DNA of 64,000 nt from JADKAV01 sp963769435 (GCA_963769435.1 CAVYLN010000002.1:1054001-1118000), one strand, 5' to 3'. Positions 17,900 to 26,612 are shown, counted from the first letter of the stretch. The notes: generated by a model not told the origin, from the sequence alone. Translations and numbers: made by a program.

Positions 17900-18211
17900 G
17901 TGAAGGTGTCGTTGCTCTACTTCGAGGGCTGCCCCAACTGGCTGGTCGCGCAGGCTCGCCTGCAAGAGGCTCTCCGCCAGTCGGGGCATGGAGGGCAAAA
18001 CGTCGAGCTCATCAGGATCGCCACCGACGAGGCGGCGCAGCATGCCCGCTTTCCTGGTTCCCCCACGATCCTGATCGACGGGCGGGACCCGTTCGACAGC
18101 GGCGACCCCACCCGCTTCGGGCTCACGTGTCGCGTGTACCCAGGACCACAGGGACTGCAGGGATCTCCGACCGTCGAGCAATTGGTGGCGGTGCTGCGGG
18201 CCTGGGCCTAG
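17900..18211 (+). CDS. Thioredoxin-fold protein of the alkylmercury-lyase-like type
   Basis: The GTG at 17900 gives 103 residues. The N-terminus VSLLYFEGCPNWLVAQARL has the single-Cys motif FEGCPNW typical of small thioredoxin-fold proteins annotated as alkylmercury lyase-like or DsbA-like. GSPTILIDGRDPF carries the cis-Pro loop. The usual CxxC is reduced to one Cys, so it may act with a partner thiol. No merA or merB neighbour is present, so a mercury role is not supported. Confidence 0.75.
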   Translation: MKVSLLYFEGCPNWLVAQARLQEALRQSGHGGQNVELIRIATDEAAQHARFPGSPTILIDGRDPFDSGDPTRFGLTCRVYPGPQGLQGSPTVEQLVAVLRAWA

Positions 18212-18327
18212 TCACGGATCACGCCATGGTCAGTGGCGCCGGGGCCACCCGGGTGAGTCGCAAAGGCCGAACCCGGATCCTGTGGACAACCTCCGCCCGA
18301 CCCGCTGAGAACGCCTACCGTCGAAGC

Positions 18328-18918
18328 ATGGTGGTGGACTCGTGGCGCCTACAGCGCCGCTGGCGACGGCTGCAGCGGCCCGTCGCTGGTTTGCTGATCG
18401 GGACCGGGGCCCTGTTCATGTGGGCCCAGAGGAACGCTCCGAGCAGCACGGTGGCTACTGCCGTCGCGACCGCCGATGTGCCCGCCGGCCGGATAGTCGC
18501 GGCCTCGGACGTGACACTCATGGCGTGGCCCCAGGATTCCCGACCGGCGGCGGCGAGCGGGACGCTCGACGAGATCGTCGGCCGGCGGGCCACGGCGCCC
18601 ATCCGGGCTGGGGAGCCCCTGACGACGGGCCGAGTGGTCGGGCCGGGTCTGCTGGCCGCGAGCGGGGCCGGACAGGTGGGCGTCGCGATCCCACCGAATC
18701 CGCTGACCTCGTCCGGGCTGATCAGGCCCGGCGACCACGTGGACCTCGTGGGGCGGACCCAGACCGGGGCCCGAACGCTGGTGGCCGCGGCGCTCGTGCT
18801 CACGCTGACCGAGGAGTCGGGCACTGTGCTGGCGGTTCCGGCCGGCAGCGCCGCATCGGTCGTGCAGGCGGCCGCCACCGATTCGATCGCGATGGTCCTG
18901 CGCGGGGACGACGGATAG
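18328..18918 (+). CDS. SAF-domain protein, CpaB/RcpC-like
   Basis: The 196 residues start with a basic cytoplasmic end (RLQRRWRRLQRP) and one membrane anchor near residues 21-36. An extracytoplasmic SAF domain follows with ATADVPAGRIVAASDVTLM, then an RcpC-like beta region (VAIPPNPLTSSGLIRPGDHVDLV). CpaB/RcpC proteins assemble tight-adherence or Flp pili, but no other pilus gene is nearby. A TGTGGACAA motif lies at about 18281-18289 in the short upstream gap. Ferritin follows after 3 bases. Confidence 0.8.
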   Translation: MVVDSWRLQRRWRRLQRPVAGLLIGTGALFMWAQRNAPSSTVATAVATADVPAGRIVAASDVTLMAWPQDSRPAAASGTLDEIVGRRATAPIRAGEPLTTGRVVGPGLLAASGAGQVGVAIPPNPLTSSGLIRPGDHVDLVGRTQTGARTLVAAALVLTLTEESGTVLAVPAGSAASVVQAAATDSIAMVLRGDDG

Positions 18919-18921
18919 GCT

Positions 18922-19470
18922 ATGCCCGTGTCCCTCTCCAGCGTCAACCAGCTCCTGATCGAGCAGATCGAGCACGAGTTCACGGCATCCCAGCAGTACA
19001 CGGCCTTCGCGGTCTGGTTCGACCAGCAGGCTCTTCCACAAATGGCGGCCCGCTTCTACGGACAGTCACTGGAGGAGCGCAACCACGCCATGATGATCGT
19101 GGCCTATCTGCTGGACCGTGATATCGACGTCACCCTGCCGGCGATCCCCCACCTGGAACCGATCCCGGACTCGGTGGCGGGCATCCTGGAGTTCTCGGTG
19201 GGCCAGGAGCAGGCGGTCACTCGTCAGTTCGAGCAGATCATCGCCGCCGCCCGCGATGATCGCGACTACCTGGCCGAGCAGTTCACCCACTGGTTCCTCA
19301 AGGAGCAGGTGGAGGAGGTCTCGAGCATGTCCACCCTGCTACAGGTGGCCACACGGTGCGGGGACAACCTGATGCTGCTCGAGGACTATCTCGCCCGCGA
19401 GATCCCCGAATCGGACGGCGATCCGACAGCGCCACGCGCGGCGGGCGGCGCGGCTGCGCTGCTGCCCTGA
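18922..19470 (+). CDS. Bacterial ferritin
   Basis: Ferritin stores iron as a mineral inside a 24-subunit shell. The 182-residue four-helix protein has the A-helix ligand Glu19 in IEHEFTASQQY, the paired ligands in SLEERNHAMM (E-x-x-H), and the second Glu set in KEQVEEVSSM. No heme-binding Met typical of bacterioferritin is obvious, so plain ferritin (BfrB/Ftn type) is preferred. The last 20 residues are a low-complexity tail. Confidence 0.92.
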   Translation: MPVSLSSVNQLLIEQIEHEFTASQQYTAFAVWFDQQALPQMAARFYGQSLEERNHAMMIVAYLLDRDIDVTLPAIPHLEPIPDSVAGILEFSVGQEQAVTRQFEQIIAAARDDRDYLAEQFTHWFLKEQVEEVSSMSTLLQVATRCGDNLMLLEDYLAREIPESDGDPTAPRAAGGAAALLP

Positions 19471-19474
19471 GGGC

Positions 19475-19600
19475 CTACCCCCGGTCGTGATGGGGTGGCC
19501 GATCGGCCAGCAGATCGGCGTCGGTCGAGTCGTGACCGCCGGCCTCGTCCTCGGTGATCGCAGGGTCGAGGTCCACGTCGAGTTTCAGTTTGCGGGCCAC
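19475..19600 (-). CDS. Possible 41-residue acidic small protein
   Basis: A GTG at 19600 opens a short frame ending at TAG 19475. It encodes a peptide beginning ARKLKLDVDLDPAITEDEAG and ending with a His/Arg-rich stretch. Third codon positions are strongly GC-rich, as in real genes here. It lies between ferritin and the divergent carboxypeptidase gene. There is no strong ribosome binding site and I know no family, so this is tentative. Confidence 0.38.
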   Translation of the reverse strand: MARKLKLDVDLDPAITEDEAGGHDSTDADLLADRPPHHDRG

Positions 19601-19661
19601 AGTCCCAGGGTAGGTGAGACGGGCGCCGTCGGCGCGGACTCCACACCCGGGTTAACCTCGA

Positions 19662-20495
19662 TTGGTGCGTACCGCAATATCCGCTGCATGTGTCGCCGCC
19701 CTGATCTCGGGCGTTGCCACCACCGCCTGGGCGGACGAGACGCCACCACCGGACCCCACACAGACCTCACCGGCCCCGACACCGGCCCCCACCGAGCCGA
19801 CCCCCGAACCCACGGCCGAACCCACCTACCTGCCCAAACGGTTGGTCATCGGCCGGTCCAGCAAAGGGCGCCCGATCGTGGCCAAGCGGCAGGGTGAACC
19901 CGACGCGAAACGGGTGCTTCTGGTTCTCGGGCAGATGCACGGTGACGAGCCGTACGGAAGGTACGTCGTCGACCGCCTTCGCAAGATGGACCCTCGCCGC
20001 GACACCGCGATCTGGACGATACGGACCATGAACCCCGACGGGGCGAGACTGCGCACCCGTCGCAACGCAAACCGGGTCGACCTGAACCGCAACTTCCCGG
20101 ACGAGTGGCGGCGCGGAAGCCCCGGTTCGCTGTACTACTCCGGACCGCGACCGGCCAGCGAACCCGAGACCAAGGCCTTCATCGAAGGCGCCAGACAGAT
20201 CCGTCCGGACGCGGTCGTCTCCTACCACCAGCGAGCCAACGTCATCGACCGCGGCCGGGCCAAGAAAGTGCGCAAGTGGGTGCGGCGGCTCAGCCGGGAC
20301 CTCCGGCTGCCCATCAGCCGCGTCTCTTGCGTGACCAAGTGCGCGGGGACGCTCACCGGCTGGTTCAACGCCCAGTCGAAGGGCTGGGCGGTCACGGTGG
20401 AGCTCCCACGGCGCATTTCCGTGGCACGGCAGAAGTCGATGGCCCGCGCGATGGTGCGCTTGGCCCCGGACCTGAAACCGGTCGCGAAGCGCTGA
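19662..20495 (+). CDS. Secreted M14-family zinc carboxypeptidase
   Basis: The 277-residue protein (TTG at 19662, or GTG at 19665) has a signal peptide ending near TTAWADE, then a Pro/Thr-rich linker to residue 55. The M14 metallopeptidase domain follows. Zinc ligands are His93 and Glu96 in LGQMHGDEPYGR and the later His in VVSYHQRAN. The catalytic Glu is in VTVELPRR. NPDGARLRTRRNANRVDLNRNFP matches MpaA-like murein-peptide amidases, so cell-wall peptide trimming is a reasonable inference. Confidence 0.88.
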   Translation: MVRTAISAACVAALISGVATTAWADETPPPDPTQTSPAPTPAPTEPTPEPTAEPTYLPKRLVIGRSSKGRPIVAKRQGEPDAKRVLLVLGQMHGDEPYGRYVVDRLRKMDPRRDTAIWTIRTMNPDGARLRTRRNANRVDLNRNFPDEWRRGSPGSLYYSGPRPASEPETKAFIEGARQIRPDAVVSYHQRANVIDRGRAKKVRKWVRRLSRDLRLPISRVSCVTKCAGTLTGWFNAQSKGWAVTVELPRRISVARQKSMARAMVRLAPDLKPVAKR

Positions 20496-20571
20496 AACCT
20501 GGGCCGCCGCGGCCACCAGGGAGTACGCGCGAACGGAGGCCGGCCCGTGCCCATCTCTCACCCGGACGCGC

Positions 20572-20607
20572 CGAGACCCCCGGCCGCTGGTGCGACCGGG
20601 GGTCTCG
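20572..20607. terminator. Terminator-like hairpin between convergent genes
   Basis: A 12-base perfect stem CGAGACCCCCGG (20572-20583) pairs with 20596-20607 around a 12-base loop. It lies between the carboxypeptidase stop (20495) and the convergent oxygenase stop (20617). It could end both transcripts. No T-run is present. Confidence 0.7.
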
Positions 20608-20616
20608 ACAGGTGGA

Positions 20617-21381
20617 TCAGGCTTCCGACTTCACCGACGTCGGGTCGTAGCCGTAGTAGGCGGTACGCGCGTCGCGGCGCTCGTGGGCCTCGACCTCGGC
20701 CTCCTTGGCGAACTCGGGGTCGAGATCGATGTCGTTGACGTGGAAGCGGGGGTTGTTCTCCCACATCCACTTCTCGAGCTCGGGACCGGACTCGAAGGAC
20801 GTGATCAGGCAGTAGCGCGGTTCGTCGCCACCGTGCCACACGGAGTGCCACAGACGCTCGGAGTCCACCATCAGCTGTGCGCCGGCCGGGAGGTTGATCC
20901 GGACCTCGGTGCTGGGGTCGTTGATGTCCTCACGCAGGACCATGTAGGTGTCCTTGTCGTCGGTGAGGTTCATGAAGCAGCGCACGACCCAGCCCTCGCC
21001 GTCGGGGTTGAGGCGGTTGTTGTCGTCCTCGTGGGAGTTGTACAGGGCATCGGCGTAGCTGTTGGGCTGCAGTTCGATCACGCGACAGCGGCCCACATTG
21101 GCACCGGACTCCAGCGCACGCTTGACCAGCGTGGGGGCCTTCTCGACCTGGCTGTCGATCCACACGCCGTCCTTGTCGGCCTTGGGCGGGTCGAAGTGCC
21201 AGAAACCGTTGCACTCGATCTCGCCGTACGCACTGGCAAGCGGAGCGAACCTGGTGTCGCCTCCGGACTTCCAGTCGACGTACTCGAGCGACATCCATTC
21301 CTGCGGGTCGATCGGGTCACCGTACATGTCGAGGACCGCGTATCCGGTCTCCTCGAGCATCGGGAGTTTGTAGTGGGCCAT
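20617..21381 (-). CDS. Putative 2-oxoglutarate/Fe(II)-dependent oxygenase-like protein
   Basis: The 254-residue cytoplasmic protein shows the facial triad pattern of 2OG-Fe(II) oxygenases. His117 and Asp119 form HxD in NSHEDDNNR, and a distal His (179 or 183) is in RLWHSVWHGG. Arg189 in EPRYCLI would bind 2-oxoglutarate. Between them PAGAQLMVDSERLWH matches a double-stranded beta-helix strand pair. I do not recognise a named family, so the substrate is unknown. It is convergent with the carboxypeptidase gene and divergent from the hydrolase. Confidence 0.6.
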   Translation of the reverse strand: MAHYKLPMLEETGYAVLDMYGDPIDPQEWMSLEYVDWKSGGDTRFAPLASAYGEIECNGFWHFDPPKADKDGVWIDSQVEKAPTLVKRALESGANVGRCRVIELQPNSYADALYNSHEDDNNRLNPDGEGWVVRCFMNLTDDKDTYMVLREDINDPSTEVRINLPAGAQLMVDSERLWHSVWHGGDEPRYCLITSFESGPELEKWMWENNPRFHVNDIDLDPEFAKEAEVEAHERRDARTAYYGYDPTSVKSEA

Positions 21382-21566
21382 GGAACCTCCAGACGATCTG
21401 AAGCCACGTGTCTGTGTGGCTCCCTACCATCATCCCCCATCGAGCCCGCTTTGACGCGTGTCCTAGGTCACATGTCGCCATACATACCGGCCGGGGTATT
21501 TGCGGCGTTCCCGGGACGCGGCCGCTGGCCACGCGGCATAGTGGACGTGCTCCGAGGAGGTGTCCC

Positions 21567-22541
21567 ATGCCCTTGTCCGCGGTTCCCGACGTGCAGGCAG
21601 TGACGATCCACGGGCACCGGCGTGCGTTCGTCAAGGTCGGGCGTGGTCCGGCTCTGGTGCTCCTGCACGGGATCGGATGTGACCACCGCACTTGGATACC
21701 CGTGCTGCGCCCACTGAGCCGCCACTTCACTGTGATCGCCCCCGACCTACTCGGTCACGGCCAGTCGGATGCGCCGCGGGCGGACTACAGCATCGGCGGC
21801 TACGCGAACGGCGTACGCGATCTCCTGGCCGTGCACGGCATCAGTTCTGCCACCGTCGTTGGCCACAGCCTCGGCGGCGGCATCGCGATGCAGTTCGCAT
21901 ACCAGTTCCCGCAGAGCACCCAGCGACTCGTGCTGGTGGGTTCGGGCGGACTCGGGCGCAGCGTGAACCCCCTACTGCGCGCGATCACGCTGCCCGGAGG
22001 CAACACCGCTCTCAAAGCCGTCGCCCAGCCTCCGGTGCGCATCCCGGCGAAAGCAGCCATGCGCGCGCTGCACTCTCTCGGTGTGCCCGGAACAATCGAT
22101 TTCGGCGGCCTGGCCGACGTGTATGACAGCCTCGGTGACAAGAACCGGCGGCGCGCCTTCCACCACGTCCTGCGCGCCGCGGTCGATTGGCGCGGGCAGG
22201 TCATCACGATGCTGGACCGGGCCTACCTCGCCGAATCGATGCCCAGTCTCGTGGTCTGGGGCGAGCAGGACACCGTGATCCCCGTCAAGCACGCCTACGC
22301 CGCACATGCCGTCCTTCCGGGCTCCCAGTTGGAGGTCATCCCACACGCTGGGCACTTCCCGCACGAGGACGACCCCGAGCACTTCGCGTCCGCCGTGATC
22401 GATTTCGTACTCGACACGAAACCTGCCAGGTACGAGGGCCGGGCCTGGGTGAAAGCCCTCAGCGACGGGCCGCGTCCGCGCAGGTTCTGGGCCTCGCAGC
22501 CGCCCCCGGCCGTCGCAGATGCCGAGTCACCGGGGGAATGA
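21567..22541 (+). CDS. Alpha/beta hydrolase
   Basis: The ATG at 21567 follows a GGAGG ribosome site (21556-21560) and gives 324 residues. The oxyanion segment is VLLHGIGCDHRTW, the nucleophile elbow is GHSLGGG, the acid is in WGEQDTVIP, and the catalytic His is in HAGHFPHED. This is a full canonical triad. The substrate is unknown. The last 45 residues are an Arg/Pro-rich extension. Confidence 0.9.
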   Translation: MPLSAVPDVQAVTIHGHRRAFVKVGRGPALVLLHGIGCDHRTWIPVLRPLSRHFTVIAPDLLGHGQSDAPRADYSIGGYANGVRDLLAVHGISSATVVGHSLGGGIAMQFAYQFPQSTQRLVLVGSGGLGRSVNPLLRAITLPGGNTALKAVAQPPVRIPAKAAMRALHSLGVPGTIDFGGLADVYDSLGDKNRRRAFHHVLRAAVDWRGQVITMLDRAYLAESMPSLVVWGEQDTVIPVKHAYAAHAVLPGSQLEVIPHAGHFPHEDDPEHFASAVIDFVLDTKPARYEGRAWVKALSDGPRPRRFWASQPPPAVADAESPGE

Positions 22542-22616
22542 GTCCGGCCGCGGACCGTCCGACCGAGGAACACCCCGGTTCCGCTCCTGCGGGCGTAGGG
22601 GATACTCGACTCAGTC

Positions 22617-22689
22617 GCCCTCGTAGCTCAGGGGATAGAGCAGTGGTTTCCTAAACCGCGTGTCGGAGGTTCGAATCCTCTCGAGGGCA
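22617..22689 (+). tRNA. tRNA-Arg (CCU)
   Basis: A 73-base cloverleaf has acceptor GCCCTCG/CGAGGGC, an anticodon stem around loop TTCCTAA giving anticodon CCT (codon AGG), and T-arm GAGGTTCGAATCCTC. No CCA is encoded. Confidence 0.95.
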
Positions 22690-22869
22690 CTTGGCACGGT
22701 GGCGGGCCGCAGTTCCGCAGGCAGCCTTCCGGTGAAGAACAGGCTCGTCAGTTGTCAGATCTTCACCAGAAGGCTCAGCCGGATCCAGGATCCGGGCCAC
22801 GATTCTGGGACGATCCGAACCCTGCCCGGACGCTCAGCCGCAGATCATGGCGAGGGGCGGCGCTCCCGG

Positions 22870-23011
22870 CGCAAGAACTGGTTGGCGAGACCCAGATCCG
22901 GGCGCGGAGCAACCAGTTTCTGCGTTTTCCGGCGACGTTTTGAGCGGTGCATGCCGCTTTGTACCGCACGAACTGGTTGGCCAGGGTAGTCCGCCAACCA
23001 GTTCCTGCGCC
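22870..23011. repeat. Intergenic inverted-repeat element D, four alternating units
   Basis: The 392-base gap 22690-23081 after tRNA-Arg contains no credible gene. Four copies of a roughly 18-base unit with consensus CAACCAGTTYNTGCG alternate in orientation: minus at 22870-22889, plus at 22907-22924, minus at 22965-22984 and plus at 22991-23011. Units 1/2 and 3/4 form two hairpins. The design resembles element A, with a different unit. Confidence 0.75.
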
Positions 23012-23081
23012 GTCGTCACGTGGCGCCGCTCGGCCGGCAAGGGTTGTATCGGCGGTGCCGGCCTGTGAAAGGCTGGCGATC

Positions 23082-23696
23082 ATGAAGATGGTCCTGGCGC
23101 TCTTCGCCGGATTCTGGGCTCTCATCTTCGTGGCCGGCCTGGCCAACCCTGGCTATCGCCACTACCGCGAGCACGTGAGCCTGCTCGCAGCAGATGGCAG
23201 CAAACTGATCTGGCTCACGACACTGGCGATCCTGCTCACCGCTGCGGCCCAGTGGGCGGGTTCCTACTACTTCTGGAACGTCAACCGGGTCGTCGCACTG
23301 CTGCTGGTGGCCGCGGGGGTGGCATTGGTCGCCGTCGCCGCGTTCCGGGTCCCGTGTCCGGAACGCGCCCGCCACTGCACCTACACCGTGGAGAACACGA
23401 CCTCGGAGACGCTGCATGCCGTCGGTGTCGTGGCCTACGCGATCGTCACCATGATCGCGATGGTGGTGTTGGGGATCGTTGCGATCACCCGCGGCCATCA
23501 CAGCCTCGTGGGGGTGCCGGGCCTCATCGCCGCCTTCGTGTTCGCACTGACGTTCAGCGGGCTGCTGGTGTTCCCGGAGGGTTTGGCGCAGCGCTCCTGG
23601 ATCGCCGTCGGCCAGATCTGGCTGGTCGCGGCGGTCTTCGAGGCGCAGAAGCACCGCGAGCACCTGGCCCGGGAGGCCCACGGCACGCAGGTCTAG
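23082..23696 (+). CDS. DUF998-like multi-pass membrane protein
   Basis: The 204-residue protein has about six membrane helices, starting KMVLALFAGFWALIFVAGL. The segment NPGYRHYREHVSLLAADGSK between TM1 and TM2 matches the conserved DUF998 loop (HxxxHVSLL-like). Function is unknown. Its stop overlaps the convergent apbE stop by 4 bases. Confidence 0.75.
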   Translation: MKMVLALFAGFWALIFVAGLANPGYRHYREHVSLLAADGSKLIWLTTLAILLTAAAQWAGSYYFWNVNRVVALLLVAAGVALVAVAAFRVPCPERARHCTYTVENTTSETLHAVGVVAYAIVTMIAMVVLGIVAITRGHHSLVGVPGLIAAFVFALTFSGLLVFPEGLAQRSWIAVGQIWLVAAVFEAQKHREHLAREAHGTQV

Positions 23697-24455
23697 ACAG
23701 CCGTCGCTGCGAACCGCCTCGCAGCGGGCTCCACGACTTGCGTCTTACCGTCGGCCCAGACCACGAGAGCGCGACGGTCGGTTCGGGAACTCAGCCACGC
23801 CACGCAACTGTCGCCCATGGCGTACGCGGCGGTCGCGTCGATGTCGGTCCAGGTCAATGTGGGCCCGACAACCGTGACGCTGGCGATCCCCTTCGGGGCC
23901 ATGCCCGTCCGTGCGTCGATCAGGTGTGGACCGCGGTGGACGGTACCGCTGGTGGCCACCGCGCCGTTTCGCCACCGGCACCACCGCCACCAGGCGACTC
24001 GGGTCCAGCGGGTGCTCGATACCCACGCGCCACGGCTCGCCAGCGCTTCGGCACACCATGTCGCCGCCGGCCGACAGGCAGAAATCGTCATGCTGGATCA
24101 GATCCGCCGCCCGCTGCACCGCCCAGCCCTTCACCACACCGGACGGATCCAGGCGCAAACCGCCCCGCGCGTCCGGGAGCCACACGTAGAAGGCGCCTGC
24201 CGAGATCCTGCGTGCCGCCTCTCCCAATCGCATTACTTCAGCCACTTCCGGCGGGCAATCGTCGAGGAATATCTCCCCGCGGCCCAGTCGTGAGACGAAG
24301 GAGTCCTGCCGGTAGGTGCTGAAGACCTCGTCGACCCAACGCAACTCCCGAGTCACGGCCGACCACGCCTCGCGGGCCCCGGCGTCCCCACCGCCTCGGA
24401 GCACCAGCGTGATCGGCATGCCCATCACGTGCTCGACGAATCGCTTCTCGCTCAC
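23693..24455 (-). CDS. apbE: FAD:protein FMN transferase (one frameshift)
   Basis: ApbE attaches FMN covalently to Thr/Ser in exported flavoproteins. The GTG at 24455 starts EKRFVEHVMGMPITLVLRGG and continues through SGVVKGWAVQRAADLI and the FAD-binding LSAGGDMVCRS. An extra base in the TTT at 23967-23969 shifts the reading to the frame with GAVATSGTVHRGPHLIDARTG, the family C-terminal motif. Corrected length is about 253 residues. It is last in a four-gene redox operon whose third gene has a matching flavinylation site. Confidence 0.9.
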
Positions 24456-24871
24456 CCGATCGCCGCCTCGTCCAGGGCAGCCTGCAGGGACTGCACGTAC
24501 CCGACGCTGGTCACCGTCGCCCCGCTGACCATGTCGATGTCAGCGCTCTGGGCCTGCAGTGTCTCGTCGACCAGGATAGGCAGGGCGTAACCGTTGATCT
24601 GTTGGTCCTTGGGGCTTTCCGAGGGGTAGTCGAGGACCTGCACATCGGTGATCCGGCCATCGGCGACGGTGATCTGGACCTGGACGGGTCCCCATTCGGT
24701 CTGCACCGAGGGACCGGTGACGGTCTCGGCCAGCTCGGACGGCGGGCTCTGCGATCCCGCGATCACGGCGTCACCGCCGGAGACTGCACCCATGGTCGAG
24801 GTCCGGTAGCCGAACAGCAGCACGACGATCGTCACGGTGGACAGGAACCAATAGGCGATGCGCTTCATCAT
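24452..24871 (-). CDS. Membrane-anchored FMN-binding domain protein
   Basis: The 139-residue protein has an N-terminal membrane anchor (AYWFLSTVTIVVLLFGY) and an extracytoplasmic FMN_bind domain. It carries SGATVT at residues 116-121, matching the ApbE target consensus with Thr121 as the expected site of covalent FMN. The start overlaps the reductase stop by one base (TAATG) and the stop overlaps the apbE start, so all are coupled. Confidence 0.9.
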   Translation of the reverse strand: MMKRIAYWFLSTVTIVVLLFGYRTSTMGAVSGGDAVIAGSQSPPSELAETVTGPSVQTEWGPVQVQITVADGRITDVQVLDYPSESPKDQQINGYALPILVDETLQAQSADIDMVSGATVTSVGYVQSLQAALDEAAIG

Positions 24872-26265
24872 TACCACCCGAAACTCTCGACGTGGAGTTG
24901 GCTCTGCCCCACTCCGGCCTGCTGCGCGACCCGGGTGACGCAGTCGGCCCACGGTTTCGGTCCGCACACGTAGACGTCCCGCTGGTCGATGTCGGGGATC
25001 CACTCGCGCAGGGCGTCGACGTCGTCACAACACACCGCGTTCCCGAGCCAGGAATCCGGTCCGCGCCGATGGCCGGGCAACAGCACAACCTGCAGCCCGC
25101 GCTCCACACCCAGAACGGCGAACTCCCGCTCGAAGAGGGCCCGGTCGGCGAACCGGTACAGCACGGTGGCCTCCCCCGGCTCGTAGTCCAGGCTCTCGGC
25201 AAGGGCGCGCAGAGGTGCGATGCCGACACCCGCCCCGATCAACGCGACCTTTCGCCGGGTACGCGCCCGAGCGGACAACCGCCCATACGGACCCTCGATG
25301 AGTACCCGGGTCCCCGGCCGGAGGTTCGCCACCTCCGAACTGCCGTCCCCGAGCGCCTTGACCGAGATCCGGAGGCTGCGCCCGTCCGGGGCGGCGGAAA
25401 GTGAGTATGGGTTGCCGCGCGACCAGCCCGGCCCGCCCAGGAAACGCCAGGTGAAGAACTGTCCCGACTCCACCGGCAGTCGATCGAGGTGTCGCCCGGT
25501 GAAGTACACCGAGGTGACGTCGTCACCTTCGGGTACGACCGAGGCCACCCGTACCTGATGCCGGACACTGCGGTACACCGGTACCGCCACCCGCCACAGC
25601 AGAACGCTGCCGGCGGCCACCGCCCAGAACGTCCACCAGTAGACCGTCGCGAACGCCGACTGGGTGAACTGCTGTCCAGTCCAGAGTTGATGTGGCAGCG
25701 CCAAGCCGACACCGAGGTACGCGTAGAGGTGCAGCAGGTGCCAGGACTCGTAGCGCAGGTGCCGACGGCCGATCCCGATGCTGGTGACGACCACCATGAC
25801 CAGGCACGCCGTTCCGGCGACAGCGAGCAGCATCCCCGGGTAGTTGATCGCGAGGTCCCAGAACGTGGCCGGCAGCGCCAGCAGTCGGCCGCCCGCGTAC
25901 CCCCACGTGTTGAACACGATGTGAGCCACCATGAGTGTGAACGACGTCAACCCGATGACCCGGTGCATCCGCATCACCGCGTCCTGCCCGAATGCGCGCT
26001 CGATCACCGGGATCCGGGCGATCAGCAGCACCTGGACCAGCAGCAGGTCCGAGGCCACGAGAGCGGTGATCCGGCCCAGCGAGTTCAGCCCCGATTCCCA
26101 GGAGGCCAGATCCTGGATCCCCCCGTCGGCGGCCCACCAGTATCCGACCAGTACCAGGCTGGCCCAGAGGAACACTGCTGAGGCCAGCCGTACGGCGGCG
26201 TCGCGGCGCGCCGACGACAGATCGAGGCCGACCCGGCGTCGGTCGGCGGTCGCAATAGTGGTCAT
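24871..26265 (-). CDS. Ferric-reductase-like transmembrane flavin/NAD(P)H oxidoreductase
   Basis: The 464-residue protein joins a six-helix ferric-reductase-like heme domain to a cytosolic ferredoxin-NADP reductase module. Paired histidines occur in MRMHRVIGLTSFTLMVAHIV and in ESWHLLHLYAYLGVGLALPH, suited to two hemes. The FAD site is near NPYSLSAAPDG and the NAD(P)H loop is LIGAGVGIAPLRAL, with C-terminal VYVCGPKPWADCV. It likely moves electrons from NAD(P)H across the membrane to the flavinylated protein encoded next. Confidence 0.9.
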   Translation of the reverse strand: MTTIATADRRRVGLDLSSARRDAAVRLASAVFLWASLVLVGYWWAADGGIQDLASWESGLNSLGRITALVASDLLLVQVLLIARIPVIERAFGQDAVMRMHRVIGLTSFTLMVAHIVFNTWGYAGGRLLALPATFWDLAINYPGMLLAVAGTACLVMVVVTSIGIGRRHLRYESWHLLHLYAYLGVGLALPHQLWTGQQFTQSAFATVYWWTFWAVAAGSVLLWRVAVPVYRSVRHQVRVASVVPEGDDVTSVYFTGRHLDRLPVESGQFFTWRFLGGPGWSRGNPYSLSAAPDGRSLRISVKALGDGSSEVANLRPGTRVLIEGPYGRLSARARTRRKVALIGAGVGIAPLRALAESLDYEPGEATVLYRFADRALFEREFAVLGVERGLQVVLLPGHRRGPDSWLGNAVCCDDVDALREWIPDIDQRDVYVCGPKPWADCVTRVAQQAGVGQSQLHVESFGW

Positions 26266-26612
26266 CGGTGCCGGCCTTCATGGCGGTCGCCCCGCCACTG
26301 GCCACCGGGGCCGTCCTGGGAGGTCGCCGCGTCCTGCTGGACGGTTTCGCCGGTGTTCTGGACCGGGTCCTCACCGCCGACCAGTGCAAGTCCGACGGCC
26401 GCGCCGGCCACGACACTGGCGATGACCGCACTGATCGCGATGATCCCGGTACGGATCCGGTCGCCCGCGATAGGCCGGTCCCGGCCACGGCCCGCCGGAA
26501 CTGGCGGTGGTGCTGGCTCCAGTCGCTGGGTGGGGGTGTCGGTACTCGCAACCGTCGTGGGATCCCATCGTGAGCCGCTGCCGGATGCCTTCTGAGAGTC
26601 TGCGTCGTCCAC
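26262..26612 (-). CDS. Single-TM protein, first gene of redox operon
   Basis: The 116 residues comprise a Pro/Ser-rich cytoplasmic region, one membrane helix (IIAISAVIASVVAGAAVGLAL, residues about 57-77), and a short Gln/Gly/His-rich outer tail ending RGDRHEGRHR. It overlaps the reductase start by 4 bases. No family is recognised. Its place suggests an assembly or partner subunit of the flavinylated electron-transfer system. Confidence 0.7.
   Translation of the reverse strand: MDDADSQKASGSGSRWDPTTVASTDTPTQRLEPAPPPVPAGRGRDRPIAGDRIRTGIIAISAVIASVVAGAAVGLALVGGEDPVQNTGETVQQDAATSQDGPGGQWRGDRHEGRHR

Noticed and set aside
22690..23081. Integrated mobile element at tRNA-Arg
   Set aside because: No integrase, no duplicated tRNA end and no transfer genes were found; only the inverted-repeat units are present.
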